A stretch of 64,000 nucleotides of DNA from Hydra vulgaris (taxonomy: Eukaryota > Cnidaria > Hydrozoa > Anthoathecata > Hydridae). The translations under genes and the position numbers were made by a program. The stretch covers positions 75,292,001 through 75,356,000 of the forward strand of contig NC_088931.1 of assembly GCF_038396675.1 (NCBI RefSeq), written 5' to 3'. Of the stretch, positions 1 to 10,879 are shown in pieces (position 1 is the first letter of the stretch; each line of letters starts with the position of its first letter). The notes under the pieces were generated by a model. The model did not search any database. It was not told where the DNA came from and saw only the letters and a list, made by a program, of their open reading frames with translations.

Positions 1-369
1 ACAAAATATTTTGTCGTATATTTATGGGATTTTTCTTCAAACCATGTTAACTACTTAATTCTCGATTTTTTGAATTTATTAATCTTATGTGTAATGTCGT
101 ACATGTAAATTAATAATAAAACTGCGTGTGATTAAAGTTTTATTGAAAAAAATTTGGCCTTTAACTTCAAAATTTAAAAAACTCCAAATTTTATTAACTT
201 TTTAATTTTTTTATATACATTTTTATAATTAAAACAATTTTCCTATACACTACACAAAATGTATTTTAAAATCTATATTTAATTTATTTCTTATCAAAAT
301 ACGTTAAAAGGTTGTAAAATAGCGCGCTTAAAAAGTTGGCTTTCTGATCAAAATTCTATCCTAAATTTA

Positions 370-1700
370 TTACTTTTATTTTAAAAAACGCGGCAAAGCC
401 TCTCTTCCAAAATATGCGAGACAAATTTGGTAAGAAATGCGGCAATCCAATTTAATAAATTACCTCTTTTGTTAAACAGAGCAAGTTTGGTTAATAATTT
501 AGGATGAGATGCAGAATAAAATGTCTTTTGAAAGTCATTATTAACAACATCTGTTGTTAGATTTTTGTCTAGAGCAATACTCCATTCATTTACAGATTTT
601 AAAAGATTTGTACAAGTAGAAAGTTTTTTGAGGAAGCTATGTTGATTTTTGGCTATTATGTTATGACGAGTTAAGCAGAGGCGATTCTACAAATTAAATG
701 AGGGGGAGGGGGAGAGATGATTCCTTAAAAAGTATTGACTAGCTTCTTTAAAAAAGGTCCTCAAAACTAAAATTTACCCGACTGAATTATCAAATACTCG
801 ATTAGCCGGCTGATTTCGTAAAAAAACCGACTATAACTTGAAAATAACTTCCTTTGGGGAGGGGGTGGGGGGTGGAATACCCCCCCCCCCCGCCGCCTAA
901 AATTGTCTTTGGAGTTAAGTACTTAATAATATCCAAGTCAATAATTCTTTTTCATTGCACAATATCAAGTGCATGTGAGTGAAACTGGTCTATAATTTTT
1001 AGGATCTCAGGACCATAAGATGGGACCGATTTGAGACCGATTAAAGTTGAATAAACCAACTCAACAGAAAAGTTAACGTTTTTAATGTTATAGAGTCGTT
1101 AAGAAAACTATTAATTTTAGCAATTAGTTGTAATTGTCCGTAAATATACTTCCAAAATGTTTATTAAAAGTTTTAGCAGTTTCCTCACTGCTAAAAGTTA
1201 ACTTGAAAATGTTGTTTTTGTCTTTTATAGAGGGTAGTTCATTTTAAGGTTATTTAGTCTATTATTAACATAGTTAAAGAACTTACTAAGTTTATTGTAA
1301 TCAACTAATTTGAATTCGATTTTTTCAAGGTAAGAGGGCAAGGTTTGTTTACATCTAATAGCGTTTTTGATGTAAGCTTTTTTGTGTGGATTGGTTTTAG
1401 TAACGGAACATATTTTCCATAAAAATAATTTACAGCTTAACACTTTCTTGATACACCTATGGTAAAGATGTCTCTTTTTACCATGATGTGTTTTTCTTAC
1501 CGGAACGAAACGATCACTCTTATCCAAAAATGATTACAGAAATTGTTTCAATATTTGCCAATATTGAAAACATAAGAAGTTTAACATAAGTGTTTGATGC
1601 GTTAATTTGATTTCATGCCTCTTCAGATAAATTTGTGATACCTAAGCCACCTTGACGAATTGAAAGAGTACACAATTGCCTCACTATATAGTGTTATGGT
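370..1700 (-). mobile_element. Degraded LINE (reverse transcriptase) fragment
   Basis: Read on the minus strand, 1225-1527 gives the basic linker between endonuclease and RT (a stretch with KLSKFFNYVNNRLNN). About 1200-1140 gives EETAKTFNKHFGSIF, about 1000 gives [12 protein letters not shown] (RT motif), and 660-400 gives QHSFLKKLSTCTNLLKSV followed by LNWIAAFLTKF, the typical RT palm region. Frames shift and stops intervene, so it is dead. The left end is cut near 370. The segment 1550-1700 has a QGGLGITNLSEEA stretch that may come from a second element. G/C homopolymers at 855-895 interrupt the copy. Confidence 0.8.
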
Positions 1701-1821
1701 TGCGCCCATTATAGATGTTAAAAGTTTCGACTCAATTTACTCATCTAAAAGTTTTTTAAAATTTTTAATTCAAATAAATAATAAGAAAAAGTTAAAAAAT
1801 TCAGCATTAAAAAAAATTCAA

Positions 1822-1827
1822 TTTATT
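1822..1827 (-). terminator. AATAAA poly(A) signal overlapping the stop codon
   Basis: On the minus strand the sequence GTGTAAATAAATTG contains the stop TAA and an AATAAA hexamer that shares its last base. No other hexamer is as well placed, so the 3'UTR may be only some tens of bases. Confidence 0.55.
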
Positions 1828-3079
1828 TACACAATAAAGTTATTATCTACATAAGCATAGGTTACGTTGTTTAACTCTTCATCACTAAGATGACCTTTTT
1901 CTTGTAAAAATCCTAAAACTCTAGTCACCATATATGTAAATGGGTTATGCTCAAGCACTTTTATTGTTGAAAGATTTCCTCTCCTGCGAGTAGAATTATC
2001 TCTTCTTACAGGAGCTTTATAACGAAAACGCATGGCTTCATAAAAAGACTCTTGTGTCATCACTGGTTCCGGTGATTTTTCTCTTGTGACTTTTGTTTTA
2101 TGAGTTACTTTTTTAACTACTTTTTTAGATTTTGGTGGTTCAACTTTGTTTAGAGAAGTCAATGAAGATCTATGAGGTTCTGATCGATCTTGTCTTGATG
2201 AAGTCATTGGCTCGGGTTCGACTTCTTCATTTTCTTCCTCCTCTTCTTCTTCCTCGTGGTGGTAAGGTTTTTGCTTCACTCTTTCAGCTAGTGTTTTATA
2301 AACGTTTACAACTTTTAGTTTGTGTTTACCTATTGAAAATGGTAGTTTACTTGTTTTTGATGTGTGCGGCAATGCAGACGGCTTTGAAGAACGCTCTGTG
2401 CTTGAAACACTTGGTTGAACTAAAGGAGTTGCTTGATATGTAGTACTAGTTGGTATTACTTTACGAGGAGGACGAGGTTTAGGTGATGGTTCAGATTTAT
2501 TAGGTTCTATGTCTTCTTCAAATATTTCCTCTGTTATTGTCTCAATAGTTTCAGTTTTTGGAGTAGGAGGAGGTTCTTCTATTGGTTCATATAGAACAGG
2601 TAACTGAGGTAACATTCTTATTACAGTAGCAGTGCTTCTTTCTTTAGGAAAAACTCTTAAATAATAATTATATAATAAATCTCTAATTTTTCCTAATTCA
2701 AATCCTATTTTTGCGTGTTTAAACTGAGGAGGAATTGAATGTACGTTTATAATCTCCAAATCAATTCCAGTTGCAAGTAATACAAATAGTTCTGTAAAAA
2801 TTTGCATCTCCGTAAATACATTGTATATAATGTCTATATGAAAAATAGGTTTTAGATCAGGGTAAAATTCTCTGGGAAACGAAGAACCATCTTGTTGTAT
2901 ACACTCAAAATATTTTAGCACATTTGATCCAAATACGGCTTGCGCTTTTGAAAAACGTTCCATCTCAAAGTAAAACAACGATTCGCAATCGATTTCAAAA
3001 ACTTCAACATTGTTCAATAAATTTTTTTTTTCATTTTGTGTCAAAAAAACGCCATAGTATTCAAGATTATTTATAATTT
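1827..3079 (-). CDS. Exon 2 (terminal) of the 433-aa protein gene
   Basis: 1253 nt, starting directly after a T-rich acceptor and running to TAA at 1829-1827. It holds the whole folded region, the acidic linker and the C-terminus. Confidence 0.85.
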
Positions 3080-4043
3080 CTAAACAAAAATTTAAATTAA
3101 TAATAAAGAATCTCAAGATGTTACGTTAAAGTAAAACACGACAAAAATGTGCACAAACAAAGTAACATCATTTAATATCCTAATATTTTAATAAATTTTA
3201 TGATATACTTAACACAAAACACAAAATAATATCATAGACTTTATGCTTTATTATACTTTTAGTTTATATATTCTAAAGTTATTAAATTTTATTTTTAGGT
3301 TTACTTATCTGCACCTCTGCGTATGAATAAAAAGTCTCAATTAAAAAAGGCTTAAACTGATAAAAGTGGATGATCAATTATTTGAACTAATAAGAAGTAT
3401 GCATAAATTAAAATAAAATCAATTATTTGAGCATACAAATAAGAAGTATGAATAAACATGTGTCCAGTCTCACATGTTTTGAGACTGGACACATGTTTAT
3501 CTATTAGCAACAATTAAGCAGAACACGAAGTAAATTAAATTCAACGTAATATAGCTGTATATAGAATAAATCTAAATCTTTATAAAGGAAAGTGATTATT
3601 ATATGATTAAACTCTTTTCTATACACGTAGTCCACTTCAAATTTTTATATTGTGGTGTTTGTATTTATTGTGGTTTTAATAGAATCAGCGAAACAGCCAC
3701 ACTCATCATGAAAGAATCAGCCACATCTCATGAAAGAAAGTTGTTAGTATAGAGTTAATAAATAGTTGCCATATATAATTCACATAAAATTTTGTAAACC
3801 GGTTTTTAACCCAAGTTAAGTATAGACTTTAATTACCAATTCAAGACCATTTTTAAAGTAGCATAGTATCAGATTCAATGTTCTAACCCAACCCAAGTAG
3901 ATTAAAAAATCTAAAAGGGTAATTAATTAACTTAAATTAACTTTGTTTTAATTTAGTAAATGTTTTAGCACTGTTCATTAAAGGGTATAAATACCTGTTT
4001 TAGTTCCAATCCAAACCGGTTTTTCTTCGTTTAAATCAAGCAT
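1827..4043 (-). CDS. Uncharacterised 433-aa protein gene, two exons
   Basis: Exon 1 is 4043-3995 (start ATG at 4043-4041, beginning MLDLNEEKPVWIGTKT) and exon 2 is 3079-1827. The donor ACAG|GTATTT and acceptor TTTTTGTTTAG join in phase to give the codon GAA, and the junction reads smoothly as GTKTEIINNLEYYG. Total 1302 nt, 433 residues plus stop. Residues about 20-170 are a compact hydrophobic/acidic domain with no family I recognise. Residues about 185-350 are a low-complexity linker rich in P, S, E and K with an E8-type acidic run. The last ~70 residues are conserved-looking and basic to acidic, ending YVDNNFIV. Starting from the longest open frame instead (3116) would need a non-ATG codon, so the spliced start is preferred. 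The gene follows the 91-aa membrane protein gene by 121 bases on the same strand. I see no enzyme motif; function unknown. Confidence 0.8.
3080..3994 (-). other. Intron of the 433-aa protein gene
   Basis: AT-rich, no coding signal. Its one structured element is the palindrome at 3452-3500. Confidence 0.7.
3452..3500. repeat. Perfect 21-bp inverted repeat, 7-base loop
   Basis: Arms 3452-3472 and 3480-3500 (core TGTCCAGTCTCA / TGAGACTGGACA) are perfectly complementary. The element is not flanked by any recognisable transposon sequence. Confidence 0.9.
3995..4043 (-). CDS. Exon 1 of the 433-aa protein gene
   Basis: 49 nt encoding MLDLNEEKPVWIGTKT plus one base of the next codon. The donor is GTATTTATA. 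This exon is too short for ordinary ORF listing and was found by looking for a start that joins the exon-2 acceptor in phase. Confidence 0.75.
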
Positions 4044-4092
4044 CACTTCCCTAATGCGAAATACGTTTGAAGTTCGGATTTTATAAAACAAG

Positions 4093-4105
4093 CCTAAAAA
4101 TGAAC
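4093..4105 (-). promoter_or_regulatory. Candidate spliced-leader (trans-splice) acceptor
   Basis: In the 121-base gap between the two minus-strand genes the sequence GGTTCATTTTTAG|GC ends 50 bases upstream of the ATG at 4043. It is a pyrimidine-rich AG acceptor with no donor between it and the upstream stop. Spliced-leader addition is known in Hydra; use of this site is my inference. Confidence 0.35.
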
Positions 4106-4164
4106 CTTGGTACAAGAAGTGTAAACAAACTAAATTTTTGAATGACGAAATCGCTAGAATAATC

Positions 4165-4440
4165 TCAAATAACGTCGTCTAAAAAATAGATAACATATAA
4201 AAGAAACCCAAATAAATAAAAATAACCTAAAACTTTAGATACGAACTCTTGTTCTTGATGATGCTTAGCCCTGTTATCAGACTCATCCTGAGCTTCTCGA
4301 TCTCTTAAACAAATAAAACCGGAAACAGTTAGAGATACAGCAGTACAAATAAAACAAATTAGGGTCATAACGGCTGGTACGATGATTGTAGTAGAGTGCC
4401 ATATATCAAGATCAGATATCAAATAAGAGCTGTTTTTCAT
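4165..4440 (-). CDS. Small two-pass membrane protein, 91 aa, uncharacterised
   Basis: The first true ATG is at 4440-4438 (the frame extends two codons further but only with a TTG). The protein begins MKNSSYLISDLDIWHS. A strongly hydrophobic segment covers residues about 17-43 (IIVPAVMTLICFICTAVSL), followed by a charged loop with RDREAQDESDNRAKHHQEQE. A second hydrophobic segment covers residues about 70-87 (LGYFYLFGFLLYVIYF) and the tail is LDDVI. It resembles small integral membrane proteins in layout, but I cannot name a family. Composition and the clean charge/hydrophobic pattern suggest a real gene rather than chance in AT-rich DNA. It has no poly(A) hexamer before the next gene, 121 bases downstream. 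Confidence 0.6.
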   Translation of the reverse strand: MKNSSYLISDLDIWHSTTIIVPAVMTLICFICTAVSLTVSGFICLRDREAQDESDNRAKHHQEQEFVSKVLGYFYLFGFLLYVIYFLDDVI

Positions 4441-5640
4441 TATCAAAAGAAAATTAAGCTATTGTAACAGAGATAAAAAGTTAAGCAAAATAGACATTTT
4501 ATAACAATGGTTTGAATATCCAATTTATTTAGTAACATTCAAAGTAATCAACCATTGTTTTACAGAAACTGCTTAAACATTGAATACAGCAAGACTCACT
4601 TTATGCATTGCAGTTTAAAAAAATCGCTGTTTTTTAGCGTAGAAAAATGCATTCAGGCATGAAGTTTATAAATGTTTAAGAAATATTTTTATTGTAAAAA
4701 AAAACTTGATATCCCAAATGAATTGGGATCCTGCAAAAGAGAATTTAATGCCTATATATTGATTGAATACTAACTTGCCAATAAAACTGGAACTTGAGAA
4801 AGAATTCAACTACTCTACACCTTTTTTAGGAATTTATTCTTTTTTGATTTAAAAATGTTTAGGAGTTTTTATACTACATTTGTAAGTGTAGTGTAGTGAC
4901 ATGTATTTTAGTAACACGTGATACAGTAACGCGTGATATAAATAGATGTGGTGAAGAATAGTAACCGTTATGTCTTCTTGGGACACCTCAATAATAAAAA
5001 CAACAAAATTAGTTAATTATTTATTTTAATATATATTTAAAAACGAATATTATTAGAAAATAATTTACTAATTTTGTATTATTGTAATTTGTATGTTATG
5101 TTATTTGTAAATAAATATTCCAAGACACACAAGACGTACTATGACAGGAGATAACAAAAATAACCCTTTGCCAGGGCCGTCGAGATGACGTGACGGCTCT
5201 CGGCGGCCCTGCTCTTTGCTATCACTTAAATCTAACTACACTAGAGTTTATAAAATTTCTTTTAACTTGTTTAAGATTTTAAATATAAAAACGTTAAAAA
5301 TTATTAAAGTAATTTTTGTAATATACACACGGATTAATATGAGGAATGTAATCAGGCGCAAAGTGAAAGTGAAGATAGTTGTGAAAGTAGTTATCCAACT
5401 AAGCATAGACGACAGACGCATAGAAAGTGAAGATAAAGTAGTTTTCCAGCTAAGTATACACAACAGACGCATAGAAAGAGAAGATAAAATTTCCCACAAA
5501 CATTACATCTAGAGAAATACCACTAAGTCATAAAAAAAATCTTCATAACTTTTTATCAATTTTTAAAAATTGACTTAAGTTGTGAGAGAAAGTCCTGAGA
5601 CCTAAGTTTTGAAAGAAAATTCATCAGCCATAAAATCGAG
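4441..5640. other. AT-rich intergenic DNA
   Basis: No gene seen. It holds an imperfect GC-rich inverted repeat at 5172-5213 (CAGGGCCGTCGAG / CTCGGCGGCCCTG, one mismatch) and a two-copy tandem repeat of about 55 bp at 5395-5500. The latter produces chance open frames on both strands. Confidence 0.6.
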
Positions 5641-5654
5641 ATTTTAAGACTGAT

Positions 5655-5960
5655 GGAAAAAATTTATTTTGCAAGTTGTGCAACAAATCTGTTTCAGCAG
5701 AGAAAATATTTATTGTTAAACAATTCTTCGAATTGCAAAACATATTAAAATATTGTTGTTAAGTCTGCGGCAACTTCAGAACAGAAACTAATTGGCGAGA
5801 CAAGCAGTTCTATCAGATGTTTGCTCGCGACTTGTGTGGCGCTTTTGTTGCTGAAATACTGCTAAATAAAGTTCGCAACAAAAAAATTACAAAAGTATAA
5901 GGTGCAAAAAGTACCTTCTGAATCCACTCTTTGTTGATCTCATGTTTAAGAACTGTATAA
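5655..5960 (+). mobile_element. Fragment of a hAT-like / CGGBP1-like transposase N-terminus
   Basis: 5655-5757 reads DGKNLFCKLCNKSVSAEKIF and continues into a KQFFELQN stretch, resembling the zinc-finger start of CGGBP1/ZBED-type hAT proteins (C-x2-C present, histidines lost). After a stop and frameshift, 5762-5850 reads SAATSEQKLIGETSSSIRCL. It is short and broken; the family call rests on pattern only. Confidence 0.45.
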
Positions 5961-7380
5961 AACTTGTATTAAAACCAATTTTAAAAAATTAGCAAATTTT
6001 ATATGTGGATGTCAATTTATGAAACAACTGATCAGGCCCGTCTTTAGGACATCCTGGCTGCACAGCAAAATAACGGTTGTGATCTCTCCAACCTTCCACC
6101 CCCCCCCCCATCTCTCCTTCACTAGTCACCCCAAAAAAATTCGTACTTCAACACGATTTTTTTATATAGCTTACATATTTCAGAAATTTACAGATTTCAG
6201 AAATAAATTCAGGGATAATTAATTATCTTAAAACAATCTAAACTAAAAATTTGAAAAATTTGAAAAATATAAACTTTATTTCCTGGTAAACCACCTTAAT
6301 AAATGTTACTTCATTAGACCAAAAACTAATAAGTAAATGTGATTATAATAAACTAATCGGAAGAATAAGCAAGGAACAATAAGATCTTTGTATCTTACAT
6401 ATATTTAAAATAATTCAGAATGGTAAAACATAGACATCTATAAATGAATCAATGTATACAAAAACGTTTTAAGTCATAAAAACTATTTTTAAGTCAGACA
6501 ACTTTAACTATGTATAACACTTATATATCACAAATTTTGATATATATTTTAACAAATCTAATATTTAAAGATGTCAAAAAGCATCCAGATTTTTTTTTTG
6601 AATTTATTAAAGTAACGATTTTGAATTTGATAAGTTTTTCTCGTTCCCCGAAAAAATAGTGCTTGTCTGTGATTGCTCTTATAATTTCCACAACTATAGT
6701 AATACAAGTTGCCGTGTAAACTTAAAACAGTTTGTATTAGGAGAATAAGTGGGAGAACAAGAATGAGAAAACTTGAATCTGTTTTAAAACAAATTAGACC
6801 AGTTCCTCTTATTGAGCCCAATTTGCAGCAGAAATTTGCATCAGCAGGACCTATTCTGAAGGATTTTTGCATAGTCACCATTTAAAATGCTTAAATTAAA
6901 ATTACGAAGTTTGTGATATTGTTCATTGTATCAACTTATAAATCCTGAAGGAAAACACCACACTTTCAAAAAAATTCTTGAGCTTTAACATTGTGAAACT
7001 GGGTATTAATAGCGGAAGATCTTTTTTCAAAGCAAGCTTGAGTCTAACTGAGTTTACATCGAGCAAATAATAGAGGCATTCCATTCAAACAATAGAGGCA
7101 TTCCATTCAAACTTCAAGCCTAAGATTCAAAAGAGTTCTGTCGCATGATTATTCTAAAAAGCTTGTAATGTGTTGTAAATTACAATAGCAAAAAACTCTA
7201 AGAAGCACAAAAGGGCAAAACGAAGTTATTTGTGATAATTGTAATTTGTGTTTATTAAATTTTGAAGAGTTGTAAATAAACATTTTACATATTTATTGCG
7301 TATTTTTTATTATCTATTTATTTTTTCATAGCAATAAATCAAATTGTATATTAAAATTATTTGAGTTAACTTTTTCTTTT
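5961..7380. other. AT-rich intergenic DNA without identifiable features
   Basis: No conserved coding signal. The 107-codon open frame at 6558-6881 (minus) shows no domain and no splice context. A 21-bp direct duplication sits at 7072-7110. Confidence 0.5.
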
Positions 7381-7389
7381 TTTAATTTG

Positions 7390-7500
7390 AATTCACCTCT
7401 CCAAGGCCATGAAGGCCACTATAGTCGAGGAGGCAACTTTAGTTGTGGTTACAAACCTCTCACAACTCTATAACTCCGAAACACAAAACATTGATGAAAA
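7390..7500 (+). repeat. Dispersed repeat, copy 1 (pairs with 40972-41075)
   Basis: Shares an ordered set of blocks with the second copy: CTCCAA..GGC, GGCCACTA.AGT, GTTGT..TTACAA, then CT.TAACTCC.AAA.ACAA. Not coding. Class unknown. Confidence 0.5.
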
Positions 7501-7639
7501 AGGCCGCTGCGCCTTGTTCGTCAAGGTTTGTATTTCTGTAGAATGCCATTTCCCGCGTTTTTGGCAATTTGATAGCTGAATAAGTTCACACAATTTAAGG
7601 ACTTTAGATAAAAAATAGAGTATGTTACAGTTTGAATTA

Positions 7640-7860
7640 GTATGTTAGAATTAAATTAACTTTAGAGCTTTATTTTGGAGATAAGTCAGTCTTGCAAGCT
7701 GCTTAGATTGTCCCCAAACTTGACAACCACATCTAAGATGAGAGTGAAAAATAGCATGATATATATTAAGCAAAATCTCATGATTAACATAATGACGGAT
7801 TTAAGCTAACATGCCGTTTGATTTTCTCAATTCCAATACTAAGTCTTGAAGATGCGGTGC
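7640..7860 (-). mobile_element. LINE RT C-terminal fragment
   Basis: Minus strand reads ELRKSNGMLA, IRHYVNHEILLNIYHAIFHS, HLRCGCQVWGQSKQLARLTY and LQNKALKLI, the post-catalytic region of a cnidarian LINE. One in-frame stop after MLA. Both ends are missing. Confidence 0.8.
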
Positions 7861-7864
7861 GAAA

Positions 7865-8962
7865 GATAAATTAAAATTTTATTAAATTAATTTATATTTT
7901 AATAATAATTCTTATTAGGTAATTAAAATTCAGGTAATTAAAATTCATTAAGTTGAAAAATCAATTTTGAAAAATTGATAATTTGAGTTTTAACTTTAAA
8001 ATATTTAAAAATCTAATTCTTTTTAAAACAAAAATCTCTAAATAAATACAAAATAGATTTAGACTTTTAAAGTAAAAGCGGTTAAATTACAAACGTAATA
8101 TGTTTTTTTATGTTTTCCTCCCTTTTTTTTTAACTGTTAAAGAAATAATTTTTTTTGTATGCACAACCTTTAAGGTAGGGATGGAAGGGGGTAGGGGCCC
8201 CCAGAAGGCTCCAACATAGGACCCCGTTTCAGGGTGTGGAGGCCATGATTAAAGTAAATTTTTGCGCTGGTATCTTATATTGTTTTACAATTCTAGAAGA
8301 AAGCTTTTCTATAAGTTCTTGTATACTATATTGTTTATTACTTAAGTATTAAATGCGATGTTCAATCAGTTTTCTCTTAATCCGGGGTTTGTTAGTAGAT
8401 AACAAACCCCGGATTAAGATTGTAAGGCTATTAAGTCTTGTACTTAGAGACATATTGTTTGCTTGTACCTAAGGCCAAATGTGCATTTCTCTAATAAAGA
8501 ATTTGTTTGATAACGAGATTGTAGATTGTTGAATTTTGATTGGCGTAGAATTTTTACGCGAAGACTTATTTGTCAATTTTAATCAGAACTTTTAGTCAAT
8601 TTTGTTATTTATTCAAGTGTTGCAATTAAGTAACACTAGATAAATTTGTTGAAAACAATCTAAGATTAAATAAATTTTTAATCAAATTTATGTCTCTATC
8701 TTTGTTGTCAATTTATTATGGATAATAATAAATAAGCTATCGCATTTTTATTTTTTGTTTGGATTTTGTAACTTTTAAAAATGTTCGGTGCTTCAATCTC
8801 TTTTTGAAATGTTCGTTGCTTGAATCTCTTTTAAAAAGGAAGAGTAAAAACAGTAGCTTTTGATAATTTATTAGAACTCTTTTGGTTTTTAATATTGATT
8901 TCGTTTTTATTTAATGTTTAAGTGATTATAATAATTTATCCTATGTAATTATTGGATCCTAT
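7865..8962. other. AT-rich intergenic DNA
   Basis: No gene. Contains the palindrome at 8375-8419 and a G/C-homopolymer stretch at 8175-8225. Confidence 0.5.
8375..8419. repeat. Perfect 20-bp inverted repeat, 5-base loop
   Basis: Arms 8375-8394 and 8400-8419 (core AATCCGGGGTTTGTTA / TAACAAACCCCGGATT) match without error. Confidence 0.9.
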
Positions 8963-9520
8963 GTACTCTCGAGTCCTTAATAAAAGGAGGGGGGGGGGGG
9001 GTGAGAGACGTTTATTATCTTTTTGAAAATTTTCCGCCCACCTCAAATTATTAAGACCCCACCCCCGTTTATTAATTTTCACTTGTTCCAATAACAACAA
9101 AAAAAAAATCGGCCTTAAATTAGAAAATAATTATTTCAGTCACTGATAAAAACAAAAACTTCCAGTGTAAACAGGCTTTAATCGCCGACCAAGTAAATCT
9201 CGACTTGTCGAAAATGAGCTTTTGGTTTATTTCTCACCAAAGTTTAAAACTTATATCAGCATATTAAATCCTGTTGAAATTATTATAAAACAGCTAATAG
9301 AAAATGCGCATTTGACCACAAGCCACGCTAGAGTTAAATAGTTTTATGCATGTATTGTAAAAAAAATTAGTTTGGATTTATAAACTGAAATTTTTATAAA
9401 AATACTTTTATTGTAACATAAAAAAATTCTCAACACCCTTCCATTTTTATTAACCTCCCCCCCTCCCCTTCCCCCATCTATTAGTCCCTCCCCCCTCTTG
9501 TATTAAGGACCCGAGAGTTA
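8963..9520. mobile_element. MITE-like element with ~28-bp terminal inverted repeats
   Basis: The left end CTCTCGAGTCCTTAATAAAA then a G run, and the right end C run then TTGTATTAAGGACCCGAGAG, are inverted copies with a few mismatches. The interior is non-coding and keeps weaker inverted similarity (poly-C plus TTTATTAATTTT near 9065, mirrored near 9445). About 558 bp. Confidence 0.65.
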
Positions 9521-10624
9521 TTTAATTATATTTTAATAAGTTAAACTTTATATAAACAATTATATAATGAAATTCTAATTGCTTATACAGATTAAAAACT
9601 TAAAGCTTGTATATTAAATGCAATTTTTAAAAACTTAATTTTTAGTTTATATTATTTTTAAACGCTTCTCCAACGAACTTTTTTATATATAAAACACATT
9701 TGGGTATTATTTTGGTTGCAAGTAAAGCTAAGTTGCGGGGATAAAAGTGTCATGTGGTAATGGGGTACCTTTGCACAGGATGGAAATCTAAAGACTGTGA
9801 TAAAAATTTTTCTCATTTTTGTGTTAAAAATCTGTTTGTTTGTAAAATCTTAGTTTACACTAATATAAATTAGTTTCATCTTTTCCCTCTTCGGAAGAAA
9901 TGGTTGTATGACGGTCAGTATCTGTGAAAATAAAAAAATCTACAATTAGATTGTTTTCAACATCTAATTAACATTTGCTACTTTAAATAAAAAATATTAT
10001 TGCCAATAAACCATCTACAAGAATACAAAATGCATTTAATGAAAGAATTAACACACTTATATGTCATGTTGGGCATAAAAAAAAGGATAAAAATAGTTTT
10101 GTGTAGAATAAAAAAAAGTAAGCTACGTTAAATAAACCTAAAGACAAGAAATCTTCATTCCATTTTTTAAAAAAAATTAAATAAAAAATTTAAAAAATTA
10201 AATAAAAAATTAAAAAATTGTTGATCAACCTTATACTAAAAAAATTAAATTTAAGCTTAAAGTTTAAGTCTAAAAGAATCAAATTTAACCATAACGTTTT
10301 TCTCTAAAGCAAGAAGAAGCAAGGAGTCTTTAAAAAGAAAATTTAACACATTAGATAAAAATCAAACATCAATACTTTATTTTATATAAACTTTTTTTTT
10401 ATAATTTATTTTATAGTACTATTAAATAAACTTTAATTATATAACATGACAATACTAAAAAAAAACTTTAAAAGTTTAAAAGCTTTTTTTATTTTACTAA
10501 AAGTTCAAAACCTCTATTTAAAAAAACAGGTATGTAATAATTTTTGAAGAAAAATAAAACTATAATTGTAAAAAATACTCAAATTTTTTTAAGTTTAGAA
10601 AAACTATTATTTTTTGTTTCAGCT
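9521..10624. other. AT-rich DNA, nothing identified
   Basis: Runs of A and T and short direct repeats (AAATTAAATAAAAAATT near 10180-10220); no coding signal. Confidence 0.5.
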
Positions 10625-10625
10625 A

Positions 10626-10841
10626 CCTAAAATTTCTCACCTAAAATAACTTGTGTCATTCTGGTATTTAAACTTTTACGGTGTAGTGACCGTGGTTGAA
10701 ATTTGATCGGGGTCAGGTTTGTTAAAAAATAACTGGGGCCACGGCTATCGTGATCAATATAATCATCATAACCATCCTCATAATCCAGCTTTAACCTTGC
10801 TCTTTTGTGCTGTTTCTCTAATGTAAACAATCTTGAGCATT
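10626..10841 (-). CDS. Orphan internal-looking exon
   Basis: The minus strand has the acceptor TTGTTTACATTAG|AG and the donor TTTTAG|GTGAGAAA, bounding an open exon with non-repetitive composition: KQHKRARLKLDYEDGYDD, then IDHDSRGPSYFLTNL, then PIKFQPRSLHRKSLNTRMTQ. Without the donor it would stop five codons later. It lies 2.3 kb downstream of the acid phosphatase exons on the same strand. It could be the end of that gene (a basic/acidic tail) or part of another gene. Phase does not settle it: joined to the likely exon 12 it makes a stop at the junction; AGs slightly upstream (10860-10843) would join exon 11 in frame but lack pyrimidine tracts. Confidence 0.35.
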
Positions 10842-10879
10842 TCCTTTCCTTAACCAAAACTTATTCATACCATAGGTAA

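Noticed and set aside
3116-3116. Start of the 433-aa protein at the extreme 5' end of the open frame
   Set aside because: Would need a TTG start and includes an obvious TTTTTGTTTAG splice acceptor; the exon at 4043-3995 gives an ATG start in phase.
5216-5512. Overlapping open frames on both strands
   Set aside because: Caused by a local ~55-bp tandem repeat; no homology visible.
6558-6881. 107-codon minus frame with a hydrophobic stretch
   Set aside because: No domain, no splice or start context, and composition expected from AT-rich DNA.
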